Assembly (NCBI GenBank): GCA_902541175.1
Contig: CACBPP010000001.1
Span: 62,001 to 126,000 of the forward strand
Direction of reading: 5' to 3'
Source: an uncultured SAR86 cluster bacterium
GTDB lineage: Bacteria; Pseudomonadota; Gammaproteobacteria; Magnimaribacterales; D2472
DNA length: 64,000 bases
In this document: positions 35,726 through 45,223 of the stretch, piece after piece
Position numbering within the stretch: position 1 is the stretch's first letter
Layout: every line of letters starts with the position of its first letter
Made by a program: the position numbers and the translations under genes
The notes under the pieces: model-generated
Database searches by the model: none
What the model was told of the DNA's origin: nothing
Seen by the model: only the letters and a program-made list of their open reading frames with translations

Positions 35726-36525
35726 TGTCTCACTATGTGATTGGAGATGTGCAGGGTTGTTATGATGAACTTATTAATTTGTGTTCAAAAATAAAATTTA
35801 ATCCAAAAAAAGATACATTAATCTTTGCAGGAGATCTTGTTAATAGAGGTCCTAAGTCGCTTGAAGTCTTGAATTTCTGTCTTGAAAACAAAAAATCTAT
35901 TAAAGCTGTTCTTGGTAATCATGATTTTTATCTCTTGTATCTCATAGAACACAAGAAGAATAATAGATCATTAAAAACAATTCTTAACGCTAACAATATT
36001 TCTAAAATACATAAATGGCTAAAAAAACTGCCGCTATTGATAAAAATAAAGATTAATGGTCACAATTTTTGGATTTCTCATGCTGGAATACCATATATAT
36101 GGGATTTTAAAACGGCCAAAAAACTAGCAACAGAAGTTCAAGTTGCTCTTAAAGAAGATTCCTATAATTTACTTAAAAATATGTGGGGTGATACTCCAAG
36201 CAAATGGAACAGTAAACTAGTTAAATACAAGCGCTATAAAGTAATAATCAATTACTTTACTAGAATGAGATTTTTAGATAAAAAAGGAGCCCTAAAGTTA
36301 AAGAAGAAAAATCTAAAATCAGAAAAAAATCATATTCCTTGGTTTAAGCAAACCACTCATAACTTAAAGGAAGATGAGTCTATTGTATTTGGTCATTGGG
36401 CAGCACTTGAAGGAAAAACAAATTTAGATAATATAATCGGCTTAGATACTGGCTGTGTTTGGGGTAATAAACTAACAGCAATAAGATTAGAAGATAAAAA
36501 ACTATATCAAGTAAGAAGAAAATGA
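35725..36525 (+). CDS. apaH: Bis(5'-nucleosyl)-tetraphosphatase, symmetrical ApaH
   Basis: Hydrolyses Ap4A to two ADP, a metallophosphatase. The 266-residue protein has YVIGDVQGCYDEL, FAGDLVNRGPKSLEVL, VLGNHDFYLL, WISHAGIPYIWD and FGHWAALEG with a terminal LDTGCVWGNKLTAIRL. These supply the metal-binding Asp/His set. The small gene apaG, which normally sits between ksgA and apaH, is absent: the two overlap by one base. Confidence 0.97.
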   Translation: MSHYVIGDVQGCYDELINLCSKIKFNPKKDTLIFAGDLVNRGPKSLEVLNFCLENKKSIKAVLGNHDFYLLYLIEHKKNNRSLKTILNANNISKIHKWLKKLPLLIKIKINGHNFWISHAGIPYIWDFKTAKKLATEVQVALKEDSYNLLKNMWGDTPSKWNSKLVKYKRYKVIINYFTRMRFLDKKGALKLKKKNLKSEKNHIPWFKQTTHNLKEDESIVFGHWAALEGKTNLDNIIGLDTGCVWGNKLTAIRLEDKKLYQVRRK

Positions 36526-37541
36526 AAATTTATAAAGTTGGTGGCGCTGTAAGAGATTCGCTTATGGGCGTTAAATCTTCTGACAAGGATTGGGTCGTAG
36601 TGGGCTCATCTCCTGAAGAAATGGTATTTAATGGTTTTAAGCCAATAGGTAATGACTTTCCAGTATTTTTGCATCCTGAAACGAATGAAGAGTATGCCCT
36701 AGCAAGAACAGAGAAAAAAACAGGAACAGGTTATGGTGGATTTACATTTTATTACGGAAAAGACGTTACTTTAGAAGAAGATCTATCAAGGAGAGACTTT
36801 ACTATTAATGCTATTGCTCAAGATAATACTGGTATCATTATTGATCCTTTTAATGGACAAAATGATATAAAAAATAAACTTTTTAGGCACGTTTCTGATG
36901 CTTTTTTTGAAGATCCTCTAAGAGCAGTTAGATTGGCAAGATTTTTTTCTTATGATCATCTTAAAGATTTCGATATAGATGCATCTACTGTTAAATGCAT
37001 CGAAAAAATTGTTTCATCTAAAGAAATTGCAGATATTTCATCAGATAGAATCTGGTCTGAAACTGAGAGAGCTTTATCTAATTCAAATCCAAGTAAGTAC
37101 TTTGAAAAAATAATATCTTTGAACTTATTAGATCCTTATTTTAGTAAGCTAAAAAAAACCTCTTGTGACAGCCACAATATTAAAACATTGAGGTGGGCTG
37201 AACTTCAAATAAATAATAATTTTGAATTAGGTAGCAAACTTCCACTCCCCAATGATTTTAAAAACATTGTTGAGGTATGTAAAAATGCATTGAAATTAAA
37301 TAAAGATGCCAATCAAGACGACTTAATTTTATTAATTGATAAAATTAATTTTGTTAGAAATTTTGAATTAGTTAATCAATTAATTTCGCTACCTCATTTT
37401 AGCGATAACAAAAATTTTATTTCCCTGCTTGCAAAAAAAATTAAAACTACTGATTTCTCATATTTATCAAATGTATCAAAGGAGAATATTGAGGAAGAAA
37501 AGATTAAAATATATAAAGAAATTATTGACGGCTTAGAATGA
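36522..37541 (+). CDS. cca: tRNA nucleotidyltransferase (CCA-adding enzyme)
   Basis: Class II CCA-adding enzyme. The 339-residue protein has YKVGGAVRDSLMG, the catalytic SDKDWVVVG, ARTEKKTGTGYGGF, LSRRDFTINAIAQD and RAVRLARFFS. It is shorter than E. coli Cca (412) and ends without the C-terminal HD phosphohydrolase domain. The one tRNA in this window already encodes CCA, so the role may be mainly repair. It overlaps the neighbouring genes by 4 bp each. Confidence 0.95.
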   Translation: MKIYKVGGAVRDSLMGVKSSDKDWVVVGSSPEEMVFNGFKPIGNDFPVFLHPETNEEYALARTEKKTGTGYGGFTFYYGKDVTLEEDLSRRDFTINAIAQDNTGIIIDPFNGQNDIKNKLFRHVSDAFFEDPLRAVRLARFFSYDHLKDFDIDASTVKCIEKIVSSKEIADISSDRIWSETERALSNSNPSKYFEKIISLNLLDPYFSKLKKTSCDSHNIKTLRWAELQINNNFELGSKLPLPNDFKNIVEVCKNALKLNKDANQDDLILLIDKINFVRNFELVNQLISLPHFSDNKNFISLLAKKIKTTDFSYLSNVSKENIEEEKIKIYKEIIDGLE

Positions 37542-38263
37542 ATAAAACAATTTTTATAACTGGGGCAGCAAAAAGAATTGGCAAAGAGATAGCTCTTACC
37601 TTTAAAGAATTAGGCTGGAATATTATTATTCATTACAACTCATCAAAAGAAGCAGCAGATGATCTTGCCGCTGAAATAAATAATTCAAATGATAGCTCTG
37701 CGGTTACTGTTCAAGGAAATCTAGATATCAAAGAAGATGTTGAAAAAATTATCAGTGAGGTTCTTGAGGCATTTCCGAGTATAGATTTATTAATAAATAA
37801 TGCGTCCACTTTTTACCCTACTCCAATTGATGACATTTCAGAAGATCATTGGGAGAAATTAGTTGGAAGTAATTTAAAAGGGCCAATGTTTTTAATTAAA
37901 GGGCTCAAACAAAAACTTAAAAAATCAAACGGATCAATCATTAATATAACTGATACCAATTTATCAAAGGGAGTTGCTAATTACTCTATTTATTCTGCTG
38001 CAAAGGCTGGATTAGAGGCTATTACAAAAGGGCTAGCAAGAGAATTAGCGCCTGAAATAAAGGTAAATGCAATTGCTCCAGGTGCAATGCTTGAACCTCC
38101 AGATGTTACTTGGACTGAGGAACAAAAAAATAAAGTCATTGATTCTATTCCACTTAAAAGAATGGGTTCAGAAAAAGATATAGCTGAAGCAGTAAAGTTT
38201 CTAGCCCATTCTGATTATATAACCGGGCAAATTATAAAAGTTGATGGTGGTAGGTCACTCTAA
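37538..38263 (+). CDS. folM: Pteridine reductase / FolM-like SDR
   Basis: A 241-residue SDR with the pteridine-reductase variant of the cofactor motif, ITGAAKRIGKEIALTFKELG (TGxxxRxG). The catalytic segment YSIYSAAKAGLEAITKGLAREL and PLKRMGSEKDIAEAV follow. FolM reduces dihydromonapterin or dihydrofolate, and folB and folK lie about 2 kb away on the other strand, which fits. A generic SDR is the alternative. Four-base overlap with cca. Confidence 0.8.
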   Translation: MNKTIFITGAAKRIGKEIALTFKELGWNIIIHYNSSKEAADDLAAEINNSNDSSAVTVQGNLDIKEDVEKIISEVLEAFPSIDLLINNASTFYPTPIDDISEDHWEKLVGSNLKGPMFLIKGLKQKLKKSNGSIINITDTNLSKGVANYSIYSAAKAGLEAITKGLARELAPEIKVNAIAPGAMLEPPDVTWTEEQKNKVIDSIPLKRMGSEKDIAEAVKFLAHSDYITGQIIKVDGGRSL

Positions 38264-39318
38264 TGAAGCCTCTAGATGATGCAAAATTCTCTGGAACAAA
38301 AGATGTTGATGAAAGATTAAAAATTGACTCTGCAAATTTACAGCCCTGGATTGATGAGTATGTTCCTAATACAGGAAAGATAAAAGCAATAGAACAGTTC
38401 AAGGGAGGACAATCAAATCCCACGTATAAAATTATTACAGAATCAAAAAATCTTGTTCTAAGAAGGAAGCCACCAGGAAAACTTCTGCCGTCCGCGCATG
38501 CTGTAGATAGAGAATATAAAGTTATTACTGCTTTATATGAAACTGACGTACCAGTTCCAAAAACTTATGGGCTTTGTGAAGATGATGATGTTGCTGGCAC
38601 CGCTTTTTTTGTGATGGATTTTCTAGATGGTGATCTTTTTTGGGATCCAATGATACCCTCAATGACAAATACAGATAGGACAGAAATTTACAAGAATAAG
38701 AATAAAACTTTAGCAAAACTTCATAGTGTTGATTATAAAAAAATTGGTCTTGAAGATTATGGTAAACCTGGCAACTATGTTGCTAGACAAGTATCAAGAT
38801 GGTCTAAGCAATATAGGGCATCAGAAACAGACAATATTGAAGCTATGAATAACCTTATTGATTGGTTACCTAAAAATATTCCTGATGATGATGAGACAAC
38901 TATCGTTCATGGCGATTACAGATTAGATAATATGATATTAAAAAATAATGAGGTAATTGGTATTTTGGACTGGGAATTATCAACTCTAGGTCATCCAATT
39001 GCAGACTTTAGTTATCACTGTCTTTCATGGCGAACTCAAGAAGCCTTTTGGGACCAAGCTAGACTAAAAGAACTTGGCATACCCTCTGAAAGGGAATATA
39101 TGGAAATGTATTGTGAGAATTCTGGTAAAGATTTATCAAAAAATTGGGAATTTTATATGGCTTTTAACATGTTTAAGATTGCTGGAATTTTACAAGGTAT
39201 ATTAGGAAGAGTGAGAGATGGAACTGCGGCATCAAAACATGCGGAGGAAAGAGGTAATATGGTCTTTCCTCTCTCTGAAGCAGCGTGGTCAACAATTGAA
39301 GAAAATTTTTTGAAATAA
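38263..39318 (+). CDS. APH-fold phosphotransferase (ACAD10/11-like)
   Basis: A 351-residue protein of the aminoglycoside phosphotransferase family, in the branch fused to or near acyl-CoA dehydrogenases (ACAD10/11-type). Motifs include FKGGQSNPTYKI (glycine loop), LVLRRKPPGKLLPSAHAVDRE (ATP lysine), the Brenner motif VHGDYRLDNMIL and GILDWELSTLGHPIADFSY. Members are thought to phosphorylate hydroxyacyl-CoA. No acyl-CoA dehydrogenase is adjacent here. It overlaps folM by one base. Confidence 0.88.
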   Translation: MKPLDDAKFSGTKDVDERLKIDSANLQPWIDEYVPNTGKIKAIEQFKGGQSNPTYKIITESKNLVLRRKPPGKLLPSAHAVDREYKVITALYETDVPVPKTYGLCEDDDVAGTAFFVMDFLDGDLFWDPMIPSMTNTDRTEIYKNKNKTLAKLHSVDYKKIGLEDYGKPGNYVARQVSRWSKQYRASETDNIEAMNNLIDWLPKNIPDDDETTIVHGDYRLDNMILKNNEVIGILDWELSTLGHPIADFSYHCLSWRTQEAFWDQARLKELGIPSEREYMEMYCENSGKDLSKNWEFYMAFNMFKIAGILQGILGRVRDGTAASKHAEERGNMVFPLSEAAWSTIEENFLK

Positions 39319-39323
39319 CTTCT

Positions 39324-39929
39324 TTATCTTTTAACAAAGAATAGCGTAATACCTGAAACAGAAGTCACAAGAGCAAGCACTGATAAAATTTGAAGCAAGA
39401 TATTATTTATATTATCTCGTTCGCGATAATCCATAATGTGTAGTGACCACAAAAAATCCCATATTCTCCATGAGTCTGATCTTATTGATCCAATATCGCC
39501 CGTCATATAGCCAACATAGACATTGATACCGTCCTTGGTATCTGTTGTAACTTTGTATACTGGTAAGTCTCCTCTGTATTCTGCACCAGGATATAGTTCT
39601 GTTACTAAACTTACCTCAATTGGATTTAAAGTAGTTTTTTGAGCAGTTATTTTTATTGCCTCTTCCTTTGTAAGAGGTTCTATGACATTACCTTCAGGAT
39701 AAGTTTGATAAGTCTTTATACCCTCCTCGATGGTTTCGATTACAGAAGTGCCAAGCCTATCGAATATTCGATACTCTATATCTTTGGGAAGACGATACTG
39801 CTCTCCCCTTACCAATTCAATTTTATTGTAAGCAAAATAAATTCCAGATATTGTCCAAAGCAATAACTGTATTGAAACAAATATACTTAAATACCTATGA
39901 AAATTTCTTACAAATCTTTTTGTTTTCAT
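39324..39929 (-). CDS. PepSY-domain membrane protein
   Basis: A 201-residue protein with an N-terminal transmembrane helix (SIFVSIQLLLWTISGIYFAY) and a C-terminal one (ILLQILSVLALVTSVSGITLF). Between them is a periplasmic domain with PepSY-like EEAIKITAQKTTLNPIEVSLV. This layout resembles PepSY-associated TM proteins, which are often tied to siderophore or metal reduction. It abuts folK by one base and is convergent with the APH-like gene. Confidence 0.8.
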   Translation of the reverse strand: MKTKRFVRNFHRYLSIFVSIQLLLWTISGIYFAYNKIELVRGEQYRLPKDIEYRIFDRLGTSVIETIEEGIKTYQTYPEGNVIEPLTKEEAIKITAQKTTLNPIEVSLVTELYPGAEYRGDLPVYKVTTDTKDGINVYVGYMTGDIGSIRSDSWRIWDFLWSLHIMDYRERDNINNILLQILSVLALVTSVSGITLFFVKR

Positions 39930-40306
39930 TAAATTAGTTCTTTTAAAGGTGCAGATACGAACTCATATTTCTGAATTTCGTCACTTTCAAATAATATATC
40001 ATCATTTTCATCTATTTGAAGAACTATATCTATATCAAGAGTTCTGGCACTAAATTTTGGAGCATTTCTGTTTCTTCCGGCATTGTCTTCAATTAACTTT
40101 AACTTTTTATTAAGGTTCTTAAAATCTAGTTCAGAATTTCCGCAAACTACTGAGTTTAGAAAATCATCACCTTCAAAGCCTTCAGCTTTTGTTTGATGAA
40201 TTGATGAGGATTGAATATTTGAAAGTATTTTTTTTAGTTCTTCTAAAGCAAATTCTAAATTTTTCTTGGCATTAATATTACTACCAAGTGATAAAAAATA
40301 TTTCAT
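39929..40306 (-). CDS. folK: HPPK, 2-amino-4-hydroxy-6-hydroxymethyldihydropteridine pyrophosphokinase
   Basis: Transfers pyrophosphate in folate synthesis. The protein is short (125 residues; E. coli 159). It has FLSLGSNINAKKNLEFAL, the catalytic/ATP loop NRNAPKFSARTLDIDIVLQ and the C-terminal FVSAPLKEL. The shortness is mainly in the central and C-terminal loops; key residues (R, D-I-D) remain. One-base overlaps with folB and the PepSY gene imply an operon. Confidence 0.93.
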   Translation of the reverse strand: MKYFLSLGSNINAKKNLEFALEELKKILSNIQSSSIHQTKAEGFEGDDFLNSVVCGNSELDFKNLNKKLKLIEDNAGRNRNAPKFSARTLDIDIVLQIDENDDILFESDEIQKYEFVSAPLKELI

Positions 40307-40653
40307 TATCTATGAATTATGAGTCCGACATCTTTAGAACCTCGAAGTGCTCCAGGCTTAGATATACGTAATTTGATCGATTCAACTCCGTAAGTATCTT
40401 TTACGAGAGATGCAATTCCCTCGGCAAGTGATTCTTGTAATTGAAAGGACGATTCCTCAACAAACTTTATTACTCCTTTGCAAATAGTTTTGTAATCAAC
40501 AGTATCCTCAATTGAATCAGTCTTTGCAGCTCTTTTACAATCAAAAGGAAATTCCATATCAATGCTGACCTCTTGTTTAACTTTTCTTTCCCAGTCAAAG
40601 ATACCAATGATTGTTTTTACTCTTAAATCTTTTATGTAAATTATATCTTTCAT
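40306..40653 (-). CDS. folB: Dihydroneopterin aldolase
   Basis: Folate pathway aldolase/epimerase. The 115-residue protein shows IYIKDLRVKTIIGIFDWERK with the conserved Glu, VDYKTICKGVIKFVEE, LAEGIASLV and the final IKLRISKPGALRGSKDVGLII. Its length matches the family (about 120). It overlaps tsaD by 4 bp and folK by one base. Confidence 0.96.
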   Translation of the reverse strand: MKDIIYIKDLRVKTIIGIFDWERKVKQEVSIDMEFPFDCKRAAKTDSIEDTVDYKTICKGVIKFVEESSFQLQESLAEGIASLVKDTYGVESIKLRISKPGALRGSKDVGLIIHR

Positions 40654-41654
40654 GCTTTCAACTCATCTAACGGCCACCTAGCTCTTGCACTTGAAGATCT
40701 ATCATTTTCAATTGATGGCTTCATCATAGATCCTACAAATGCAATCATTGCAGCATTATCGCCACAATATTTCAAATCGGGATAATACACTTTTATGTTA
40801 TGTGATTCTTCAAGCTTTTTAAACTCACTTCTCAAAAACTTATTTGCAGCAACACCTCCAGCTATAATAACTTCCTTTCTTCCAGTCGTCTCAATAGATT
40901 TCTTAATCTTTGCGACCAAAACATCTGAAATTGCTTGTTGAAATGATGCAGCAATATCTGATTTTATCTCTTCAGTCATATTAGATATTTTTTGAACAGT
41001 ATATAAAACAGACGTCTTTAGTCCGCTCAAGCTCATATTTAAATCATGACTATTAATCATAGGTCTTGGGAAATCAAATGCATTCGATCTTCCCTCAAGT
41101 GCCAGTCTCTCAATATAGGGGCCACCTGGATAAGGTAAATCTAGCAACTTAGCTACTTTATCAAAAGCTTCTCCAACTGCATCGTCTTGAGATTGGCCAA
41201 TAATTTCATATTGTCCTTTATCTTTAACATCAACGATCATGCTGTGGCCACCAGAGACAAGCAAACATATAAAAGGCATTTTTATCTCAGGGAATTCCAT
41301 CATTGGTGACATCAAATGTCCTTCTAAATGGTTTATTGGTATCAAGGGAATATTTAGAGCTGTTGAAAGTCCTTGAGCAAAACTTTCTCCAATTAAAAGA
41401 GCTCCCAGCAAACCTGGTCCAGACGTATAAGCAATCTGATCAATACTATCAAGAGAAAGGTTTCCTAAAGCGTCTTCAAGCACATCCACAATTTTTAAAC
41501 AGTGGTCTCTTGAGGCTAATTCAGGTACAACTCCGCCATATTCGGCATGCATATCCATCTGGCTATGAACAGACTCTCCAATAATTCCGTCTTTAGAATC
41601 ATAAATAGCTATTGCCGTTTCATCACATGATGTTTCTATTCCTAAAGTTTTCAT
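40650..41654 (-). CDS. tsaD: tRNA threonylcarbamoyladenosine synthase subunit TsaD
   Basis: Forms t6A37 in ANN-decoding tRNAs with TsaB/C/E. The 334-residue ASKHA-fold protein has LGIETSCDETAIAIYD, the metal-binding HLEGHLMSPM, LLVSGGHSMIV, LPYPGGPYIE, IIAGGVAANKFLR and YCGDNAAMIAFVG. Divergent from rpsU with about 50 bp between starts, as in many gammaproteobacteria; plsY, often next to it, is absent. Confidence 0.98.
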   Translation of the reverse strand: MKTLGIETSCDETAIAIYDSKDGIIGESVHSQMDMHAEYGGVVPELASRDHCLKIVDVLEDALGNLSLDSIDQIAYTSGPGLLGALLIGESFAQGLSTALNIPLIPINHLEGHLMSPMMEFPEIKMPFICLLVSGGHSMIVDVKDKGQYEIIGQSQDDAVGEAFDKVAKLLDLPYPGGPYIERLALEGRSNAFDFPRPMINSHDLNMSLSGLKTSVLYTVQKISNMTEEIKSDIAASFQQAISDVLVAKIKKSIETTGRKEVIIAGGVAANKFLRSEFKKLEESHNIKVYYPDLKYCGDNAAMIAFVGSMMKPSIENDRSSSARARWPLDELKA

Positions 41655-41703
41655 AAAAAGTTTTGCAAAATTGTTAATAAAAGCCTAAACTACGCGTCAC
41701 ATT

Positions 41704-41919
41704 ATGCCTTCAATTATTATAAAAGATACAGAACATTTTGATATTGGTTTGAGAAAATTCAAGCGTGCTTGTGAAAAAGCAGCAATTGTCCCTGAAATAA
41801 GAGCAAGAGAATTTTATGAAAAGCCAACAGAGAAAAGAAAACGTCTAATGGCAGCAGCTGTCAAAAGAGCAAAGAAATCTAATAGAAAGTTTTCATTCCC
41901 AAGACAAAGATCTAGATAG
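41704..41919 (+). CDS. rpsU: 30S ribosomal protein S21
   Basis: The 71-residue protein matches bacterial S21 ([25 protein letters not shown], then [19 protein letters not shown]). In E. coli rpsU leads the rpsU-dnaG-rpoD operon; here it is followed by yqeY (2-bp gap) and rph, and is about 31 kb from dnaG. The start is ATG 41704. Confidence 0.97.
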   Translation: MPSIIIKDTEHFDIGLRKFKRACEKAAIVPEIRAREFYEKPTEKRKRLMAAAVKRAKKSNRKFSFPRQRSR

Positions 41920-41921
41920 TT

Positions 41922-42365
41922 TTGGCGCTTTTATCAGATATTAAAAACGACCTAAAACAAGCTATGCTTGATAAAAATGATTTGGTTAGAGATACCATAA
42001 GAATGTTTTTATCAGAAGTCCAAAGATTCGAAATAGATAACAAAGAAGAAGTTGATGACGCGAAGGCATTACAGATCATCAATAAAATGATTAAACAAAG
42101 AAATGACTCCATTTCTCAATTTAAAGAAGGCGGCAGAGACGATTTAGCTAATAAAGAGCAACAAGAAGTTGAAATTCTTTCAAAATATAAACCAGAGCAG
42201 TTAAGTGAAGAAGATATTTCTAAAAAAGTAAAAAGTGCCATCGAAGAAACCGGTGCCGAGTCTATGCAGGATATTGGTAAGGTAATGGGAGTTTTAAAAT
42301 CAGCTTTAGCTGGCTCAGCAGATATGGGGCTTGTTAGCAAAATAGTAAAAGATCAGCTTACTTAG
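41922..42365 (+). CDS. yqeY: GatB/YqeY domain protein
   Basis: A 147-residue stand-alone GatB/YqeY protein that may bind tRNA like the tail domain of amidotransferase subunit B. It has [51 protein letters not shown] and [23 protein letters not shown]. It uses a TTG start 2 bp after the rpsU stop. rpsU-yqeY adjacency is common in proteobacteria. Confidence 0.94.
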   Translation: MALLSDIKNDLKQAMLDKNDLVRDTIRMFLSEVQRFEIDNKEEVDDAKALQIINKMIKQRNDSISQFKEGGRDDLANKEQQEVEILSKYKPEQLSEEDISKKVKSAIEETGAESMQDIGKVMGVLKSALAGSADMGLVSKIVKDQLT

Positions 42366-42382
42366 TAATATTTTTCGAAAAC

Positions 42383-43087
42383 ATGAAAAGAAATCAAGAT
42401 CGAAGTAATAATCAACTAAGAGATATTACTATTGAACCAAATATAAATATTCATGCCGAAGGCTCTGTATTAATTTCATTTGGTAATACAAAAGTCATTT
42501 GTAATGCATCAATAGAAAATAATGTTCCTAGATGGATGAAAAATTCAGATGAGGGCTGGGTGACTGGTGAGTATGGAATGCTTCCAAGATCTACTAATGA
42601 AAGAATGAGCAGAGAGGCTGCAAGAGGCAAACAAAGTGGCAGAACACAAGAAATTCAGAGACTCATTGGAAGATCATTAAGGCAGGCAGTTAATCTTAAA
42701 TATCTTAAAGGAAAAACTATAAATGTTGATTGTGATGTAATACAAGCTGATGGTGGAACTAGAACAGCATCAATTACAGGTGGTTGCGTAGCACTTTTTT
42801 TAGCTATTAAAAATCATCATGATGATCAACGTGCAATTAAATCGTTTGTTGCAGCAGTATCAATGGGTATTAAAGAAAATCAAGTTCTACTTGATCTTGA
42901 CTATGATGAAGATAGCACTGCAGATACTGATTTAAATATTGTTATGAACGATAAAGACGAATTAATTGAAATTCAAGGTACCGCAGAAGATGCTCCTTTT
43001 TCAAAAAAGGAACTTGATGATATGCTTGTGATGGGCAGCCAAGCAATAGCTGATATTATTAAAAAACAAAAAGCTTGTATTGAATAA
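42383..43087 (+). CDS. rph: Ribonuclease PH
   Basis: Phosphorolytic 3'-5' exoribonuclease that matures tRNA ends. The 234-residue protein has [20 protein letters not shown], the phosphate-site [36 protein letters not shown] and [18 protein letters not shown]. Its length equals the family (238). pyrE follows directly, as in E. coli rph-pyrE. Confidence 0.98.
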   Translation: MKRNQDRSNNQLRDITIEPNINIHAEGSVLISFGNTKVICNASIENNVPRWMKNSDEGWVTGEYGMLPRSTNERMSREAARGKQSGRTQEIQRLIGRSLRQAVNLKYLKGKTINVDCDVIQADGGTRTASITGGCVALFLAIKNHHDDQRAIKSFVAAVSMGIKENQVLLDLDYDEDSTADTDLNIVMNDKDELIEIQGTAEDAPFSKKELDDMLVMGSQAIADIIKKQKACIE

Positions 43088-43726
43088 GTGAAAGATTATC
43101 AAAAGTCATTTTTAAATTTAGCAATAGAATCTCAAGCACTACAATTTGGGGAATTTACACTTAAATCAGGTCGACAGAGCCCATATTTTTTTAATGCTGC
43201 AAATATGCTTAAAGGCTCCAATTTATTCCAGTTAGCACAATGTTATGTTGAAGCAATAATTGATAACAATATTAAGTTTGATTGCATATATGGTCCTGCC
43301 TATAAGGGTATTTTTCTTGGTTCTATTGTTGCTACAGTTTTCAGTGAACAAGGTAAAAATTATCCTGTTAGCTTCAATAGAAAAGAGGCAAAAGATCATG
43401 GAGAAGGTGGAAATATTATAGGTGCGAATCCAAGTGGGAACGTGTTAATTATTGATGATGTTTTATCGGCTGGAACCGCTGGAAGAGAATCAATTAATTC
43501 AATAATTAATCATAATGCGACTCCTTCCAGTTTTGTTGTTGGTCTTGATAGACAGGAGAAAGGAGTTTCTGATGAATCAGCCAGTAAAGAATTAGAAAAT
43601 GAATTCAATATGAATGTTACATCGATAGTAAATCTTGACTCTCTAATTGCATACGTCAGCAATGAATCTGAGCTTACAGAATATCTTGAAGGCCTAAATA
43701 ACTATAGAGAGACCTGGGGCGCATAA
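43088..43726 (+). CDS. pyrE: Orotate phosphoribosyltransferase
   Basis: Adds PRPP-derived ribose phosphate to orotate. The 212-residue protein uses a GTG start immediately after the rph stop. It shows FGEFTLKSGRQSPYFFNA, DCIYGPAYKGIFLG, SFNRKEAKDHGEGG and the PRPP loop VLIIDDVLSAGTAGRE. In E. coli translation of rph controls pyrE by attenuation; no U-rich terminator is seen between them here, so that mechanism is unlikely. Confidence 0.97.
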   Translation: MKDYQKSFLNLAIESQALQFGEFTLKSGRQSPYFFNAANMLKGSNLFQLAQCYVEAIIDNNIKFDCIYGPAYKGIFLGSIVATVFSEQGKNYPVSFNRKEAKDHGEGGNIIGANPSGNVLIIDDVLSAGTAGRESINSIINHNATPSSFVVGLDRQEKGVSDESASKELENEFNMNVTSIVNLDSLIAYVSNESELTEYLEGLNNYRETWGA

Positions 43727-44338
43727 ATGTTTTCAGGAATTGTTCAGGGTACTGGAAAAATATCTAAAATAACTTCAAAAAAGAATCATATTACTTTAGA
43801 AATATCTACTCCTAAAAATTTTAATAAAAACTTAAAAAAAGGGGCTAGTGTCTCCGTAAATGGAATCTGCTTAACCTCTTTAGATAATGGTAAAAAGAAC
43901 CTGAAGTTTGATGTTATCAATGAAACATTATCAAAAACAAATATTGGTAAAGCTAGAAAAGGTTCTTTAGTAAATTTAGAAAGATCAATTACAGCATCAA
44001 CAGAGATAGGTGGCCATCTAATGTCGGGACATGTCCATTTTGCTGGAAAAATTGAAAAGATAATAACGAAAAATACCAATAAAGATATTCAAATTAAATT
44101 TCCAAAGAAATATAAGCAATATATTTTTGAAAAAGGCTATATCGGTGTAAATGGATGCAGCTTAACTCTTGGTAAAGTTAATAATGACTCTTTTTATGTA
44201 CATTTAATACCTGAAACTCTAAAAATTACTAACCTTAGTGACTTAAAAAAAGGTTCTTTTGTAAATATTGAGATTGATCAAAATACGATTGCTATAGTTG
44301 AAACACTAAAGAATTCTTTAGCTACCCAAAAATCTTGA
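43727..44338 (+). CDS. ribE: Riboflavin synthase, alpha chain
   Basis: Dismutates two lumazines to riboflavin. The 203-residue protein has the two-fold lumazine-binding repeat: MFSGIVQGTGKISKI and GASVSVNGICLTSL in the first, then GGHLMSGHVHFAGKIEKI and GYIGVNGCSLTLGKV in the second. It starts right after pyrE, with no FMN riboswitch. Its last 21 bp overlap the convergent pyrB gene. Confidence 0.97.
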   Translation: MFSGIVQGTGKISKITSKKNHITLEISTPKNFNKNLKKGASVSVNGICLTSLDNGKKNLKFDVINETLSKTNIGKARKGSLVNLERSITASTEIGGHLMSGHVHFAGKIEKIITKNTNKDIQIKFPKKYKQYIFEKGYIGVNGCSLTLGKVNNDSFYVHLIPETLKITNLSDLKKGSFVNIEIDQNTIAIVETLKNSLATQKS

Positions 44339-45223
44339 TAATACAGCCATTCTTATTGCAACACCATTTGCCACCTGTTGCCTAATTACAGAATTTTCTG
44401 AGTCATAAACAGCTTCTGTTATTTCAATATAATTAACCGGTCCTGGATGCATTACTATTGCGTCACCTTTTGCAGATTCAAGCTTTTCAGAAGACAATTG
44501 ATACTCTGATTTGTATGTTTCAAGATCTAAATTAAGCTCTTTTTCAAATCTTTCGTACTGAATTCTCAAAGCCATCACAACATCTGCATTTTCAAGGGCT
44601 GACTCTAATTGAGATTCATACTTACCAATCTTAGGATTTTGATACTTGGTACACATTTCAGGATGCCCACAAAATGTGAGTGATCCTAAATCAAAATTAG
44701 ATACACCTTCAACAAAAGAGGAAGTAACTCTTGAGTGATCAAGATCTCCTACGATAACAATATTCAGGCCATCTAAATTTTCTTTATGGTCCATAATTGT
44801 CTTTATATCTAAAAGTGCTTGTGTTGGATGTGAAATTGATCCTTCTCCTGCATTTATGAAAACCATCTTCGGCAAATATTCAGCTAATTCTCTAATTACA
44901 GATTCAGGATGTCTTAACACACATAAATCTACACCCATAAGATTGAGAGCATCTACAGTTTCAAAAATAGATTCACCCTTTTGAATTGAAGAATTTTCAA
45001 TATCAAAATCTAATACTGAGCATCCTAAATTGTTTGCAGCGATTGCAAAAGATGACTTTGTTCGTGTGCTTGGCTCACAAAAAACATTTGCAACTATTTT
45101 GTCTGGAAAAAGATTTTCTTTCCTAAAGTTACCTTCATCATCAATGAAATTATTTGAGAACTCTATCAGGTCCAGTATGTCTTTTTTTGAAAGATCATTT
45201 ATTGATAAAAGATTATTAGCCAT
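44318..45223 (-). CDS. pyrB: Aspartate carbamoyltransferase catalytic subunit
   Basis: First committed step of pyrimidine synthesis. The 301-residue protein has the carbamoyl-phosphate motif EPSTRTKSSF, DFDIENSSIQKGES, RHPE, the active-site HPTQALLDIKTI and HPGPVN. It has no pyrI or pyrC neighbour, so the holoenzyme type is unclear. It overlaps ridA by 8 bp on its 5' side. Confidence 0.97.
   Translation of the reverse strand: MANNLLSINDLSKKDILDLIEFSNNFIDDEGNFRKENLFPDKIVANVFCEPSTRTKSSFAIAANNLGCSVLDFDIENSSIQKGESIFETVDALNLMGVDLCVLRHPESVIRELAEYLPKMVFINAGEGSISHPTQALLDIKTIMDHKENLDGLNIVIVGDLDHSRVTSSFVEGVSNFDLGSLTFCGHPEMCTKYQNPKIGKYESQLESALENADVVMALRIQYERFEKELNLDLETYKSEYQLSSEKLESAKGDAIVMHPGPVNYIEITEAVYDSENSVIRQQVANGVAIRMAVLSRFLGS

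Noticed and set aside
43700-43740. FMN riboswitch in front of ribE
   Set aside because: ribE begins directly at the pyrE stop, so there is no untranslated region to hold one.
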